Assembly (NCBI GenBank): GCA_003584865.1
Contig: QVQE01000167.1
Span: forward strand, 1-42,306
Origin: Methylococcales bacterium
GTDB taxonomy: Bacteria; Pseudomonadota; Gammaproteobacteria; Methylococcales; Methylomonadaceae
Direction of reading: 5' to 3'
Length of the DNA: 42,306 nucleotides
Each line of letters begins with the position of its first letter. Position 1 is the first letter of the stretch. Made by a program: the position numbers and the translations under genes. Below, piece after piece: positions 16,516 through 26,617 of this stretch. The notes under the pieces are model-generated. The model saw only the letters and a list, made by a program, of their open reading frames with translations. It was not told the DNA's origin and searched no databases.

Positions 16516-17446
16516 TATCGGCTAATGCGGCTAATAAATTCGTCATATCTTCAGGCAGAGGTTGAACCCATTCACAATATTCGTTAGTCACAGGATGCAA
16601 TAATCCCAATTTTGCCGCATGCAAAGCCTGCCGCTTAAAGCCCCGTAATTCTTTTTCTAACAATTCACTACAGCCCGCAGGCATTTGAAAACGACCACCA
16701 TACACTTGGTCACCCACTAAGGGATAACGAATATGCGCCATGTGTACACGAATTTGATGAGTCCGTCCGGTTTCTAATTTTACTTGTATAAAAGTATGTC
16801 GAGTAAAGCGCCGCTCAACACGATAATGGGTCACAGAATCTTTACCTGACTCTCTGACTGCGTAACGTTTACGATCGGTAGGGTGCCTAGCAATCGGCTC
16901 ATCTACCGTACCTCCAGCCGTCATCCGTCCACGTGTGATGGCTAAATATTCTCTATTGATAGCCCTGTCCTGCAATTGCTGGGTTAGGTTATTATGTGCC
17001 TGCAAAGTTTTTGCAATCATCAGCAAACCACTGGTCTCTTTATCAATCCGATGCACGATACCCGCACGCGGCAAAGTGTCTAAACTGGAGTCGTGATTTA
17101 ATAAAGCATTCAGCAACGTGCCGCTCCAATTTCCAACTGCTGGATGCACAACCAGGCCTGCGGGCTTATTCACAATAAGCAGACTTTCATCTTCAAAAAT
17201 AATTTCTAAGGGAATAGGCTCTGCTTCTGATGAAATAACAACTTCTGCCTCAGCATCCAATACTATTTCTTCACCTCCTTCTAACTTATCTTTAGGTTTA
17301 AGCGCTAAACCATTGACCTGTACACGTCCTGCTTTAACCCAAGATTGCAATTTACTGCGGGAATAATCTGCAAATAATTCGGCAAGCGCTTGATCCAAAC
17401 GCATACCTGCCATCTCATAAGGTACTTCTGCTGTTAATCTTGTCAT
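16502..17446 (-). CDS. rluD: 23S rRNA pseudouridine synthase RluD
   Basis: The protein of about 314 residues has an N-terminal S4 RNA-binding domain (MRLDQALAELFADYSRSKLQ). The RluA-family catalytic domain contains GIVHRIDKETSGLLMIA, where the Asp is the nucleophile. RluD modifies uridines 1911, 1915 and 1917 of helix 69. I prefer the ATG at 17446 because family members begin about 13 residues before the S4 motif; the frame opens at 17470. It is divergent from bamD, as in many gammaproteobacteria. Confidence 0.93.
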   Translation of the reverse strand: MTRLTAEVPYEMAGMRLDQALAELFADYSRSKLQSWVKAGRVQVNGLALKPKDKLEGGEEIVLDAEAEVVISSEAEPIPLEIIFEDESLLIVNKPAGLVVHPAVGNWSGTLLNALLNHDSSLDTLPRAGIVHRIDKETSGLLMIAKTLQAHNNLTQQLQDRAINREYLAITRGRMTAGGTVDEPIARHPTDRKRYAVRESGKDSVTHYRVERRFTRHTFIQVKLETGRTHQIRVHMAHIRYPLVGDQVYGGRFQMPAGCSELLEKELRGFKRQALHAAKLGLLHPVTNEYCEWVQPLPEDMTNLLAALADNEQD

Positions 17447-17566
17447 AACAAGTTCTTCTGAATAACCCATAGTTAAGTTATACTCACATCAATAAACAAC
17501 CACTTTTTAAGTATCGCCGTTTATCCTGCGAGAAAACCTCTAATATTACAACGTGTCGTTAGTACT

Positions 17567-18412
17567 ATGCGATTAATTTTAATTAAATTTTTATTTATTT
17601 GTTTTTTAAGCTTGTCCATTCAAGGCTGTTCATCATTCAAAGACCTTTTTTCGAGCGACTCAAAAGCGTCTGATGAAAATGAATATGCCGACTGGACTGC
17701 CGAAAAGTTTCAGAAAGAAGCAAAAAAGTCTGTGGATACCGGTAGTTATGAAAAAGCTATCAAACTATACCAGGCACTTGAATCTCGTTATCCTTTTGGA
17801 GAAGACTCTGCCCAGACAGAATTAGACATTGCTTACGCCTATTTTAAAAATAATGACCCAGACTCAGCAATCGCTGCCGCCGACCGCTTCATTAAAACGA
17901 ATCCTCGCAGCCCTTCCGTAGATTATGCCTATTATTTAAAAGGCTTGGTTAATTACAATCGAGGCATAAGCTTTGTTGACCGGTTTTTACCGACAGACAC
18001 TTCTCAACGAGATATCGGAACATCTAAAGACGCCTTAAAAAACTTTGAAGAACTTGTTCATCGATTTCCCGCTAGCAAGTATGTGCCAGATGCCAGACTG
18101 CGAATGATAGCCTTAACTAATAATATTGCAATGCATGAGGTTCACGTCGCGCGTTATTATTTAAAACGAAAAGCTTATGTCGCTGCTGTAGACAGAGCAT
18201 CAACAGTTCTTGAAAAATATCAACGCGCTCCGGCTGTGCCTTATGCCTTACTTGTGTTAAATGAAGCCTACACCAAACTAAACCAACTAGATCTTGCTAG
18301 TGATGTTAAGCGCATTTACGATCTTAACTATCCCAATGGTCCCGTAGTGCTCGATCAGGCAACTTCAACAACTTCTCATAAAATTTGGGATTTTATTGGT
18401 TTGGATAAATAG
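17567..18412 (+). CDS. bamD: Outer membrane protein assembly factor BamD
   Basis: The 281-residue lipoprotein has a lipobox LSIQGC (Cys21) after a hydrophobic signal. TPR-like helical repeats follow, such as EKAIKLYQALESRYPFGEDS, DSAIAAADRFIKTNPRSPSV and DALKNFEELVHRFPASKY. BamD is the essential lipoprotein of the BAM complex that inserts beta-barrel proteins. The length and the divergent rluD neighbour are typical. A TetR gene follows after 20 bp. Confidence 0.95.
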   Translation: MRLILIKFLFICFLSLSIQGCSSFKDLFSSDSKASDENEYADWTAEKFQKEAKKSVDTGSYEKAIKLYQALESRYPFGEDSAQTELDIAYAYFKNNDPDSAIAAADRFIKTNPRSPSVDYAYYLKGLVNYNRGISFVDRFLPTDTSQRDIGTSKDALKNFEELVHRFPASKYVPDARLRMIALTNNIAMHEVHVARYYLKRKAYVAAVDRASTVLEKYQRAPAVPYALLVLNEAYTKLNQLDLASDVKRIYDLNYPNGPVVLDQATSTTSHKIWDFIGLDK

Positions 18413-18432
18413 TTTGAAGAGCTGACGGCAAA

Positions 18433-19044
18433 ATGGCAAAACGAAGTGAACATAGTCCAGAGGAATTAAAAGCGTTGATTCTAGACGCAGCTGAAATAAT
18501 TGTTGCCGAAGAAGGTATTTCAGCTCTGAATGCGCGCAGACTAGCAAGAGAAATAGGCTATACCATTGGTAGTATTTACATGGTCTTTGCGAATATGGCA
18601 GATTTAATCATGCAAATCAATGCAAGGACACTCGATCAGCTTGCTGAAAATTTACTCATGGTAAATGACGAAAATGATACTCAATTCCTTGAGCTATGGT
18701 CGATGAGTTATTTATCTTATGCCCGTCAAAATTTTAATCAATGGTCTTGTGCGCTTAAATATACCCTGCCAACCCAGGTTGGGCATGAAACTCAGACTTG
18801 GTATAAGGCTAAGCTGAATAACATATTCCACCCCGTTGAAGCAAAATTGGCGCAGATTAAACCAGCTTATACCAAGGAACAAATTAATTATGCCGCACGT
18901 GCTTTATCGACAAGTATTCAAGGCGTCTGTGTATTATTTTTAAATAAACAAAGTGATGAAACTGAAATAAAAGAGGTAGAAGATATTATTACTGTGTTGG
19001 TAAGAAATTTTTTACGTGGATGGCTTATAGATACTAGTGAATAA
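18433..19044 (+). CDS. TetR family transcriptional regulator
   Basis: The 203-residue protein has a standard TetR N-terminal helix-turn-helix (LDAAEIIVAEEGISALNARR, then LAREIGYTIGSIYMVFANMA). The C-terminal ligand domain contains YLSYARQNFNQWSCALKY, as in WHG-type TetR proteins. The 20-bp gap to bamD allows co-transcription, and the MFS transporter 56 bp downstream is a plausible target. The ligand is unknown. Confidence 0.9.
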   Translation: MAKRSEHSPEELKALILDAAEIIVAEEGISALNARRLAREIGYTIGSIYMVFANMADLIMQINARTLDQLAENLLMVNDENDTQFLELWSMSYLSYARQNFNQWSCALKYTLPTQVGHETQTWYKAKLNNIFHPVEAKLAQIKPAYTKEQINYAARALSTSIQGVCVLFLNKQSDETEIKEVEDIITVLVRNFLRGWLIDTSE

Positions 19045-19100
19045 GCTCTTTTTAAAGAATGAAAGAACTGTAAATAACCATTATTAAGGATTCGTTAGGT

Positions 19101-20435
19101 ATGAATGGCATTCCGAAAAAAACGTCGATGGATGATAAAAAGTGGGCTGGGCGTAGAGAACTCATATCGTGGGCGTTATATGATTTTGCCAACTCTGGTT
19201 ATACAACGGTAGTGCAAACAACCATATTTAGTGCTTATTTCGTGGCTGTCGTTGCAGGTGTTTCACAAGGCTTTACCCCCGGATTATCGACCTTGTTGTG
19301 GTCGATAGCGATTGGTGTTGCTAATTTTGTGGTGATGATTAGTGGGCCGCTACTCGGGGCGATTGCTGATCATCGTGCCTGTAAAAAGTTTTTTTTGTTG
19401 GTCTCATCGGTGGGTTGCATTATAGCAACCGCTTTATTAGCGTTCGTTGGGCCAGGTGATGTATGGCTAGGCATGGTGCTAGTGACCGGTTCAGCTATCA
19501 TGTTTGCCAGTGGTGAAAGCTTGATTGCCGCTTTTTTACCCGAACTGGTGCCCGAAGAGAATATGGGGCGCTTATCGGGTTATGGTTGGAGCTTGGGATA
19601 TTTTGGTGGATTACTGACCTTGGGGATTTGTTTAGCTTATATCACCTGGGCTAAGCAACAGGGCTTGTCAGAAACGCATTATGTGCCGGTAACTTTATTA
19701 ATTACGGCGACTATTTTTGCCTTGGCTGCTGCCCCCACCTTCATTTGGTTACGTGAGCGAGCGATACCGGTAAGGAGAGACAGTACGCTATCTAATCTTC
19801 AGGTTAGTTATACCCGTTTGGCTAATACATTTAAAGAAGCAGCTCGTTTTCGGGATTTGCTGTGGTTTTTGATAACACTCGGTATTTATCAGTCTGGGGT
19901 TAGTACCGTTGTGGTGTTAGCGGCTATTTATGCTCAGGAAGTGATTGGCTTCGACACTCAATCGTTGATTATTCTAATTATGGTTGTCAATGTCACAGCG
20001 GCAGTGGGTGCGTTAATTTGTGGTCATTTACAAGATAGAATCGGTTCTGTTCCAACGCTTGCTATTACCTTGGTTATCTGGATTATTGCCGTTATTTTTG
20101 CGCTATACGCCAGTAAGCCCGCAGATATGTGGGTTGCTGGAAATATTATTGGCTTAGCGATGGGGGCTAGTCAAGCCGTTGGTAGAGCTTTAGTGAGTAA
20201 GTTTTCACCGACTGAAAGAGCGGGAGAGTTTTTAGGGTTATGGGGCTTAGTGAATCGGTTGTCGGCAATACTGGGGCCATTAAGTTATGGTTTGATCAAT
20301 TATTTCAGTGACGGTAATCATCGTACATCATTAGTATCGACACTCCTGTTTTTTATTTTTGGTTTAGTGCTATTAACCCAGGTTAATGAGCATCGAGGTA
20401 AGGCGTCGGCTATAAGTTATCAGCATCACCCTTAG
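19101..20435 (+). CDS. MFS transporter, UMF1 (Atg22-like) family
   Basis: The 444-residue protein has about 12 hydrophobic segments. The N-terminal signature ISWALYDFANSGYTTVVQT identifies the UMF1/Atg22-like branch of the major facilitator superfamily. GPLLGAIADHRACKKFFL is the loop 2-3 motif, and AMGASQAVGRALVSKFSP is characteristic of the C-terminal half. The substrate is unknown; amino acid or small-solute efflux is suggested for the family. The preceding TetR gene may control it. Confidence 0.88.
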   Translation: MNGIPKKTSMDDKKWAGRRELISWALYDFANSGYTTVVQTTIFSAYFVAVVAGVSQGFTPGLSTLLWSIAIGVANFVVMISGPLLGAIADHRACKKFFLLVSSVGCIIATALLAFVGPGDVWLGMVLVTGSAIMFASGESLIAAFLPELVPEENMGRLSGYGWSLGYFGGLLTLGICLAYITWAKQQGLSETHYVPVTLLITATIFALAAAPTFIWLRERAIPVRRDSTLSNLQVSYTRLANTFKEAARFRDLLWFLITLGIYQSGVSTVVVLAAIYAQEVIGFDTQSLIILIMVVNVTAAVGALICGHLQDRIGSVPTLAITLVIWIIAVIFALYASKPADMWVAGNIIGLAMGASQAVGRALVSKFSPTERAGEFLGLWGLVNRLSAILGPLSYGLINYFSDGNHRTSLVSTLLFFIFGLVLLTQVNEHRGKASAISYQHHP

Positions 20436-20450
20436 TTATCGTTATTTGAA

Positions 20451-21056
20451 TTACTTTGATTTATTAATGCTAATGTAATGATCTTGGCTCTCAACTCTTC
20501 TAAACCAATCTTTGATTCTGCTATACCCTGACAAGTCAAAATCCCCCTCATCTGCAACGTGGGTATAAGCATATAAAGCGATGTCAGCTATGGTATATTG
20601 GTTAGCCACAAAAAAGTCGTTACTCACTAAATGCTGCTCCATGACATCAAGTGCAGCATAACCCGCTTTCATTTTATCTTTGAGCTGCTCTTTATACTCA
20701 TTCTCTGCTTTGAGTATTGAAACCCAATAACGTGGTGTTGCAATATTGGGTTCATGACTGTATTGTTCAAAGAACATCCATTGTAAAACCTGGGCCTGTT
20801 CATACTGATCTTTCGGTAAAAAACGGGTATGAGTTGCCAAATACCATAAGATGGCATTGGACTCGGCTAGATACTTGTCATCATGACAAAGAACCGGTGT
20901 ACGCCCGTTAGGGTTAATCTTAAGAAATTCTGGCGTTCGGGATTCTTTGTTTAATATATCAATATTGATTCTTGTATACTCAATAGCCAATTGATTGAGT
21001 AATAAACGAACTTTGTAGCAATTACCTGAGGGTAAAAAGTCGTATAGTTTATACAT
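20451..21056 (-). CDS. Glutathione S-transferase family protein
   Basis: The 201-residue protein has a thioredoxin-like N-terminal domain (YDFLPSGNCYKVRLLLNQL, with GRTPVLCHDDKYLAESNAIL as the glutathione-binding Pro and Glu-Ser segment). An all-helical C-terminal domain contains FFVANQYTIADIALYAYTHV. It overlaps the RND pump by 8 bp and is the last gene of the efflux operon, suggesting conjugation or detoxification linked to export. The substrate is unknown. Confidence 0.9.
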   Translation of the reverse strand: MYKLYDFLPSGNCYKVRLLLNQLAIEYTRINIDILNKESRTPEFLKINPNGRTPVLCHDDKYLAESNAILWYLATHTRFLPKDQYEQAQVLQWMFFEQYSHEPNIATPRYWVSILKAENEYKEQLKDKMKAGYAALDVMEQHLVSNDFFVANQYTIADIALYAYTHVADEGDFDLSGYSRIKDWFRRVESQDHYISINKSK

Positions 21057-24000
21057 TTACATGATCCAGTTTATGTAATTGCTGTAACAAACAAGGTAAC
21101 AGCACCAGCACCAACGGTATTTGTATCACCAAACCAAAGATCAACGCAATCGCCAGCGGCTGTAGCATTTCAGCCCCCGTCCCAAGCCCCAACGCTAAAG
21201 GCAATAAAGCAAAGATCGCTGCAATCGTGGTCATCGCAATAGGCCGCATCCGATTATTGCCGGCTTTACTAAAGCCCTCAACACCCTGTTTATCTATCGC
21301 AGGTAGATTCTCATATTCTGAATAATAAAACACTGCAACCTCCGTCACAATACCTATCACCATCGTCATGCCCATAATCGCCATAATGTTCAGTTCGGTA
21401 TGAGTTAGCCATAAGCCAATAAACACCGCCGCCATGGACGATAACGTGGTAATGATCATTGCCAAAGCCACCCGGAATGATTCATAAACCATCAACAACA
21501 ATAAAAACACCAAAGCCACGGCCGCCATAAAAACCACTAACATATCCTTAAAGGCAATTTGTTGTTCTGCGTATAAACCACCTAACACGTAATAAATCGG
21601 AGAGGGCAACAAGTCTGATTGGTGTAAGGTCTTTTCAATCTCCACAATAGTAGAACCCAAGTCTCGGCCTTCAAGACGAGCGGTTACCGCCACCATGCGC
21701 TTTAGATTCTCTCGATGTATTTGTGGCTGCCCTATTTCTGTGGTTATTTCTGCAACCCGTTCTAACGGCACCCACTGACCTGTTACAGTACGAATGGGTA
21801 AATTCTTTAACTGTGCGCTCGTCGTCCGCTCTGCTTCAGGAATCCACACTCGCACAGCCAGCATCTTCACGCCTTCCTGTATCTGAGTCGCGGTGGTGCC
21901 GGTTAAATACGCATTCAATGCTAATTTAATCTCTTCTCCACTTAAGCCCGCTAAAGCAGCCTTGTCTGGCAATAGCCGAACCATTAAGGCATCACCAGCG
22001 GGAATCACCCCAGAATTAACATCCACCACACCGTTTATTTTACCAATCGCTTCGGCCACATTTTCTGCTACTGTTCTCAGTAACTCGCCGTTATCTGCAT
22101 ACAACTTAATTTCTATCGGCTGCGGTACTGCCGTTAAATCGCCAATCATATCGGCCATCAATTTAGCCATTTCCACCTCAAGCCCCGGCACTTGCAGTAC
22201 TACTTGGGTGCGAACATCGCTCATAATGTCTTCGAGTCCTCGGCGCGGCAACGGTTTTAACTTAATAAAAAAGTCACCTTCGTTCGCCTCAGTAATATGC
22301 CCCCCTAAACTTAGTCCGGTTCGACGGGAATAAGTCTCCACTTCCGGTGTTTGTTGAATAATTTCTTCAACCTGCTGGAGTAGTCGGTCTGTTTCAGTGA
22401 CTGATGTACCTGACTCTGCCCGATAATCCAGAATAAAACCACCTTCATCCATTGCAGGCATAAACCCAGAGCCAATGGTCTGTTCTGCAATAAAACCACC
22501 CGATAGCAATATCATCAAAGTCCCTAGCACTAACCAGGGACGCGGCAAGACTTGCTGCATCAAACGCGTATAATGTTCATGAATCCATTGGGTCAGTTTA
22601 GAATGCTGCTCTGGCTTTTGAGCTGATTTTGACAATGTTTGCGCGGCTAATAAGGGAACTGCTAACCAGGCGACCAAAAATGATAAGGTTAAGACCGAGG
22701 CAATCGTTAAGGATAGGGCTTTAAAAAAACTGCCACTGACACCCGATAAAAATGCCAACGGGATATGCGTCACAATCGTCGCAGCAGAAGAGGCCGCAAG
22801 TGGCTTACTAAATTCTGCGGCCGCCGCCTGAACACGCTCACGAATAGGCGCACTGCCCTCCGGTAGTCGGCGCATAATATGCTCAATCATCACGATAGCA
22901 TCATCAATGATCAAAGCGACTGCAGCGGCCATACCGCCCAAGGTCATAATATTAAAACTCTGCCCCATCAGCGACAGAATTAAGGTCGTTGCAGCTAAAG
23001 CGAGTGGCACTGTCAATGCGGTAATGATCGTCACCCAGCCATTACGTAAAAACACCCATAACACCAGCACCGCCAACACCAGACCAATCAACAAAGCCTC
23101 TCGCACGGTCGATGCCGAGGCGACAATCAATTCACTTTGGTCATACCATTTCGCCACCTTGACATCACGGGGTATCTGGGTGCTTAATAATTTCAACTTC
23201 TCTGCGACAGCGGCCGCAATATCAACGGTACTACCATCCGGTTGCTGAATCACCTGAAACAACACCGCTTCTTTACCATCTGCCCTAACCCTCTGCCAGA
23301 GTGGTGCTGTAGATTTACTGACGGTCGCTACCTCTTTTAACAACAGTAGACCATTGGCATCATGCCTTAACACCGTTAAGCCGATATCCTGCGCATTTTT
23401 TAGCTGTTGATCCGCTAGCAACAAGTACAATTTATAATGTTCTTCCAAACGGCCTACCGCTTGTAACACATTACTCGCTGCCAAAGTTTTGGCAACCTCA
23501 TCCAGGGTCAGATTAAACGCCCTTAACTTGCCACTATCAATTAAGACTTGATACTCAGCCGTGGCCCCACCTAATACTTCAACCTTAGCCACGCCCGGTA
23601 TCGTTGCCAATAAAGGCCTCACCTGATAATCCGCAATATCACGCAAGGCAACCGCCGATTGCTGACTCGCCGTTAAACTATAGCCCAATACGGGAAACAC
23701 CGTGGGCTCCATTCTTCGCACGGTAAAATTAAGTGCAGCGGGTAGCTTTGAACGAATCTGATTAACCGCCGCATCCACCTGCAACATCGCTGACACCATT
23801 TCAATGCCCCACACAAAATTGATCGAGACATCGGTACTGCCACGGGTGGTGGTTGACCTGACATTCAATACCCCCGGCACCGCTCTTACCGCCTCTTCAA
23901 CAGGCACTGTGGCTTCAAGCACCATCCGCTCTGCGGGTTTATCGCCCGCGTCCATATTGATCACAATGCGCGGAAAAATAACTTGCGGAAACAGGCTCAC

Positions 24001-24093
24001 CGGCAAGGATTGCGTCACATATAGCCCTGCGAGTGCAGCTAAGACCAGGGTTAATAATATAGATCGGCGGTGACTAAAAGCCCATGAGGTCAT
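21049..24093 (-). CDS. RND efflux pump, inner membrane transporter
   Basis: The 1014-residue protein has the AcrB-type plan: TM1 (SILLTLVLAALAGLYV), a periplasmic porter domain, TM2-6, a second porter domain and TM7-12. TM4 carries GGMAAAVALIIDDAIVMIEH with the two adjacent Asp of proton-coupled HAE-type pumps. The TM10 segment reads MVIGIVTEVAVFYYSEYE where HAE pumps have a Lys (Lys940 of AcrB), so the proton relay differs. It overlaps the adaptor by 4 bp. The order outer membrane factor, adaptor, pump, GST is one operon. The substrate is unclear: drug/organic or metal. Confidence 0.92.
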   Translation of the reverse strand: MTSWAFSHRRSILLTLVLAALAGLYVTQSLPVSLFPQVIFPRIVINMDAGDKPAERMVLEATVPVEEAVRAVPGVLNVRSTTTRGSTDVSINFVWGIEMVSAMLQVDAAVNQIRSKLPAALNFTVRRMEPTVFPVLGYSLTASQQSAVALRDIADYQVRPLLATIPGVAKVEVLGGATAEYQVLIDSGKLRAFNLTLDEVAKTLAASNVLQAVGRLEEHYKLYLLLADQQLKNAQDIGLTVLRHDANGLLLLKEVATVSKSTAPLWQRVRADGKEAVLFQVIQQPDGSTVDIAAAVAEKLKLLSTQIPRDVKVAKWYDQSELIVASASTVREALLIGLVLAVLVLWVFLRNGWVTIITALTVPLALAATTLILSLMGQSFNIMTLGGMAAAVALIIDDAIVMIEHIMRRLPEGSAPIRERVQAAAAEFSKPLAASSAATIVTHIPLAFLSGVSGSFFKALSLTIASVLTLSFLVAWLAVPLLAAQTLSKSAQKPEQHSKLTQWIHEHYTRLMQQVLPRPWLVLGTLMILLSGGFIAEQTIGSGFMPAMDEGGFILDYRAESGTSVTETDRLLQQVEEIIQQTPEVETYSRRTGLSLGGHITEANEGDFFIKLKPLPRRGLEDIMSDVRTQVVLQVPGLEVEMAKLMADMIGDLTAVPQPIEIKLYADNGELLRTVAENVAEAIGKINGVVDVNSGVIPAGDALMVRLLPDKAALAGLSGEEIKLALNAYLTGTTATQIQEGVKMLAVRVWIPEAERTTSAQLKNLPIRTVTGQWVPLERVAEITTEIGQPQIHRENLKRMVAVTARLEGRDLGSTIVEIEKTLHQSDLLPSPIYYVLGGLYAEQQIAFKDMLVVFMAAVALVFLLLLMVYESFRVALAMIITTLSSMAAVFIGLWLTHTELNIMAIMGMTMVIGIVTEVAVFYYSEYENLPAIDKQGVEGFSKAGNNRMRPIAMTTIAAIFALLPLALGLGTGAEMLQPLAIALIFGLVIQIPLVLVLLPCLLQQLHKLDHVNV

Positions 24094-25148
24094 GGTTTTA
24101 CGACCTCAACTTCAACGTCCATACCCTCGGTTAATTCGTAATTACCTAAAATCACCAGCTCATCTTGTGGCTTAAGCGTAGGATCAATCAACTCAACGAG
24201 AGTATCCGTTTCTATGCCCAGTTCTACCCTGTGTTTCACTGCCTTTTTATCGATTACCGTAAAAACGCTATAACCCTCGTCATCCGTTAACACAGCCGCT
24301 CTGGGTGCCACCAGAGTGTTTTTTGTTGACAGGGTAATGTGAGCTTTTACCCACTCATTCAACAAGAAATCGACCTGCTTAGACGGCTTAACAATCACAG
24401 TGACCAAATGACTCTGCGGATCAATTTGCTGCGTAATTGCTTCAATAACGCCACTAACCGACTGTTCAAGCTTTCGATTAACAAGCTTCAGTTCAACCGC
24501 TTGCTGTGTTTTTAAGGCGCCAATACGACTCGGCTCAATACCCAAAGCGATACGCCATTGCGCTTGCTCGGCCCATTGCAATAACGGACTGCCTGCGGCT
24601 AGGCGCTGTTCTTGCTGAACATTGACAGCCGCAATAACACCGGGTTTCTCAGCCTTAAGGGTATGGGTTTTTAATGAGCCTCTCGCTGTTAAATCCTGAA
24701 GCAAAGCCTTGGCTTGATCAACACGTAATTGACTGGTGACTAACTCATGCTCTGTTGCCAACTTTAACTGAAATCGGCCTTGTAACAGCTTTTGCTCTTG
24801 GGTGGCTGCTGCCAGTTCTTGCTGGGCCTGTTTAACACTTAATAAGGCATCTTCACTGGGTTCCAGCGTCAATAAAGGATCACCCGCACGCACCGTTTGA
24901 CCATTGCTCACATAAACACGCTCAATACGACTGGCATAGGGCACACTCAGATTTTTTGAGTTTCTGGGCAGGGCAATCACCGAGCCATAAGCGGTTAAGG
25001 TATCCGCTATGTCGGTGAGTTCTAAAGGCTGTGTTTGCACCTTGGCAACCGGTGTCACTTCGGCTTCTTCCTCTTCCGTGTGTGTGTAACAGGCCACTAA
25101 TAAGACACAGCAAAGGGGCAATACGATGTTAAAGAATCTATATTTCAT
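24090..25148 (-). CDS. RND efflux periplasmic adaptor (membrane fusion protein)
   Basis: The protein of about 352 residues has a lipoprotein-like signal ending VLLVACYT (lipobox Cys near residue 20). It shows the alternating adaptor layout: a lipoyl half (SRIERVYVSNGQTVRAGDPL), a helical hairpin (QAQQELAAATQEQKLLQGRF), the second lipoyl half (GVIAAVNVQQEQRLAAGSPL) and the beta-barrel/membrane-proximal part. The frame opens at 25172, but the ATG at 25148 gives the best signal. It overlaps the pump gene and follows the outer membrane factor. Confidence 0.9.
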   Translation of the reverse strand: MKYRFFNIVLPLCCVLLVACYTHTEEEEAEVTPVAKVQTQPLELTDIADTLTAYGSVIALPRNSKNLSVPYASRIERVYVSNGQTVRAGDPLLTLEPSEDALLSVKQAQQELAAATQEQKLLQGRFQLKLATEHELVTSQLRVDQAKALLQDLTARGSLKTHTLKAEKPGVIAAVNVQQEQRLAAGSPLLQWAEQAQWRIALGIEPSRIGALKTQQAVELKLVNRKLEQSVSGVIEAITQQIDPQSHLVTVIVKPSKQVDFLLNEWVKAHITLSTKNTLVAPRAAVLTDDEGYSVFTVIDKKAVKHRVELGIETDTLVELIDPTLKPQDELVILGNYELTEGMDVEVEVVKP

Positions 25149-25168
25149 AAATCTATCAGGACAATAAA

Positions 25169-26617
25169 TCATAAAGCATACCGACCGGTAGCGGTTTCTA
25201 AAGCAATTCGCGCTTCAATTAAATGCAGTTGTAACGTTAACACTTCAATGTGTTTATCTGTGACATTATTCCACGCTGCATAGTACGTCGGTTGGTCAAT
25301 TTGATGTTCATTATTAGCGGTGGTGTAAGCGTTGAATAAAGTCTCTAATTGGCTCAGGCCCGTACGTGCGGTCTTAATTTCTGTGTTGATTGAGGTAATG
25401 GTAGTGAGCAGTTCTGCCACATCCGCTTTGCTCTGAAAATCACGATTACTGTATTCATCAAATAGCAGTTGCCGGCTGGCTGTTGCTAAGGCAATCACCC
25501 CTTGATTTTGATCAAAAAGGGGTAAACTCAAAGCCACGCCAGCACCCACTGTATAATAATTACTGTTATTTTTAGTCTGCGTTAAGCCAAGGCTAATTTT
25601 GGGAAACTGTTGCAGAATGGCAATGCGAAGCTGTTCTTCCTGTGCTTGATAACCTTGCTTTAAGGCTAACAAATCTAAACGGTGCGGGGTTAAATCCTGA
25701 GTGAGTTGTTCAAAGTTAGGGGTTATCAGTTCATCGGGCAAGTCTGTTGCTTGATAAGTCATGATCTGCCCAGGCGGTTGACCTAAGACGCGATTAAGCC
25801 GTTCTTGTTGATGCTGCTTTTGTTGCAATACCGCTTGCAAGCGACTTTCCAGTGCTTCTGCTGCGATAATCGCCGTGGTATTTTCTAAGGTCGTCGCCCA
25901 ACCATGATCCAGTGCTTTTTGTATTTGTAATTTATTACTGTCCAGGCGTTTTAAGCTCTCAGACAATAGTGAGTACTGCTGATCATATACCTGTAATTGA
26001 TAACAGGCTAATTTTGCCGCTTGTGCCACTTGCCATTCTTGCCAGGCAATTTGTAAATCAATCGATTGTTGTTCAGCTTGTGCGGCTAAAACCTTATTAG
26101 ATCGAGTTAACAAGGATGTAAATTCCCAATCTAAACTCAAACCATATCCTTGAACTTTCCCTTGATCTAACCCCCCAGTAACTGCTGCAAAATTATAAGC
26201 CAGGCGTGGGTTCGGTAATAAACCGGCTTGCAATACTTGTGCAGTGGCAATACCCTGCTTTGTTCTTGCCACGCGTAACTCAGGATTTTGTATAACCGCT
26301 ATCATTGCCGCTTCATCCGGTGATAATCCATCAGATAGATCAAAGGGAATTGGCTTTAGTAAGGGGTGTTTAATTTGGCTGGCTTGAATGTGTAGCTGTG
26401 CTATTGACGGGTTCGCATTTTGTTGCGCGATAGCTTGCTCATTTAATTCCTTGGCTTGATAAGTAGCACACGCTGTTAAGGTCAGCGCCAGTAAAACTGG
26501 CGCATGATCTATGATAGATTTAAGCCGCTTAAAGGCGGCTTTGAGGAGGCCAGAAAAGTCGTTTATCAAAGCGGTTATAATAGTTAAAGCAGGTATTAAG
26601 GTTATCCTAACACACAA
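25169..26617 (-). CDS. Outer membrane efflux protein (TolC family)
   Basis: The protein of up to 482 residues has the internal repeat of the outer membrane efflux family: FDLSDGLSPDEAAMIAVIQN and VLQAGLLPNPRLAYNFA in the first half, FPKISLGLTQTKNN and VALSLPLFDQNQG in the second. A lipoprotein-like motif LTLTACATYQ lies near residue 50. That implies an unusually long leader if the TTG at 26617 (preceded by GAGG) is the start; TTG 26569 is the alternative, and no ATG is available. It is the first gene of the efflux operon and exports through the outer membrane. Confidence 0.88.
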   Translation of the reverse strand: MCVRITLIPALTIITALINDFSGLLKAAFKRLKSIIDHAPVLLALTLTACATYQAKELNEQAIAQQNANPSIAQLHIQASQIKHPLLKPIPFDLSDGLSPDEAAMIAVIQNPELRVARTKQGIATAQVLQAGLLPNPRLAYNFAAVTGGLDQGKVQGYGLSLDWEFTSLLTRSNKVLAAQAEQQSIDLQIAWQEWQVAQAAKLACYQLQVYDQQYSLLSESLKRLDSNKLQIQKALDHGWATTLENTTAIIAAEALESRLQAVLQQKQHQQERLNRVLGQPPGQIMTYQATDLPDELITPNFEQLTQDLTPHRLDLLALKQGYQAQEEQLRIAILQQFPKISLGLTQTKNNSNYYTVGAGVALSLPLFDQNQGVIALATASRQLLFDEYSNRDFQSKADVAELLTTITSINTEIKTARTGLSQLETLFNAYTTANNEHQIDQPTYYAAWNNVTDKHIEVLTLQLHLIEARIALETATGRYAL

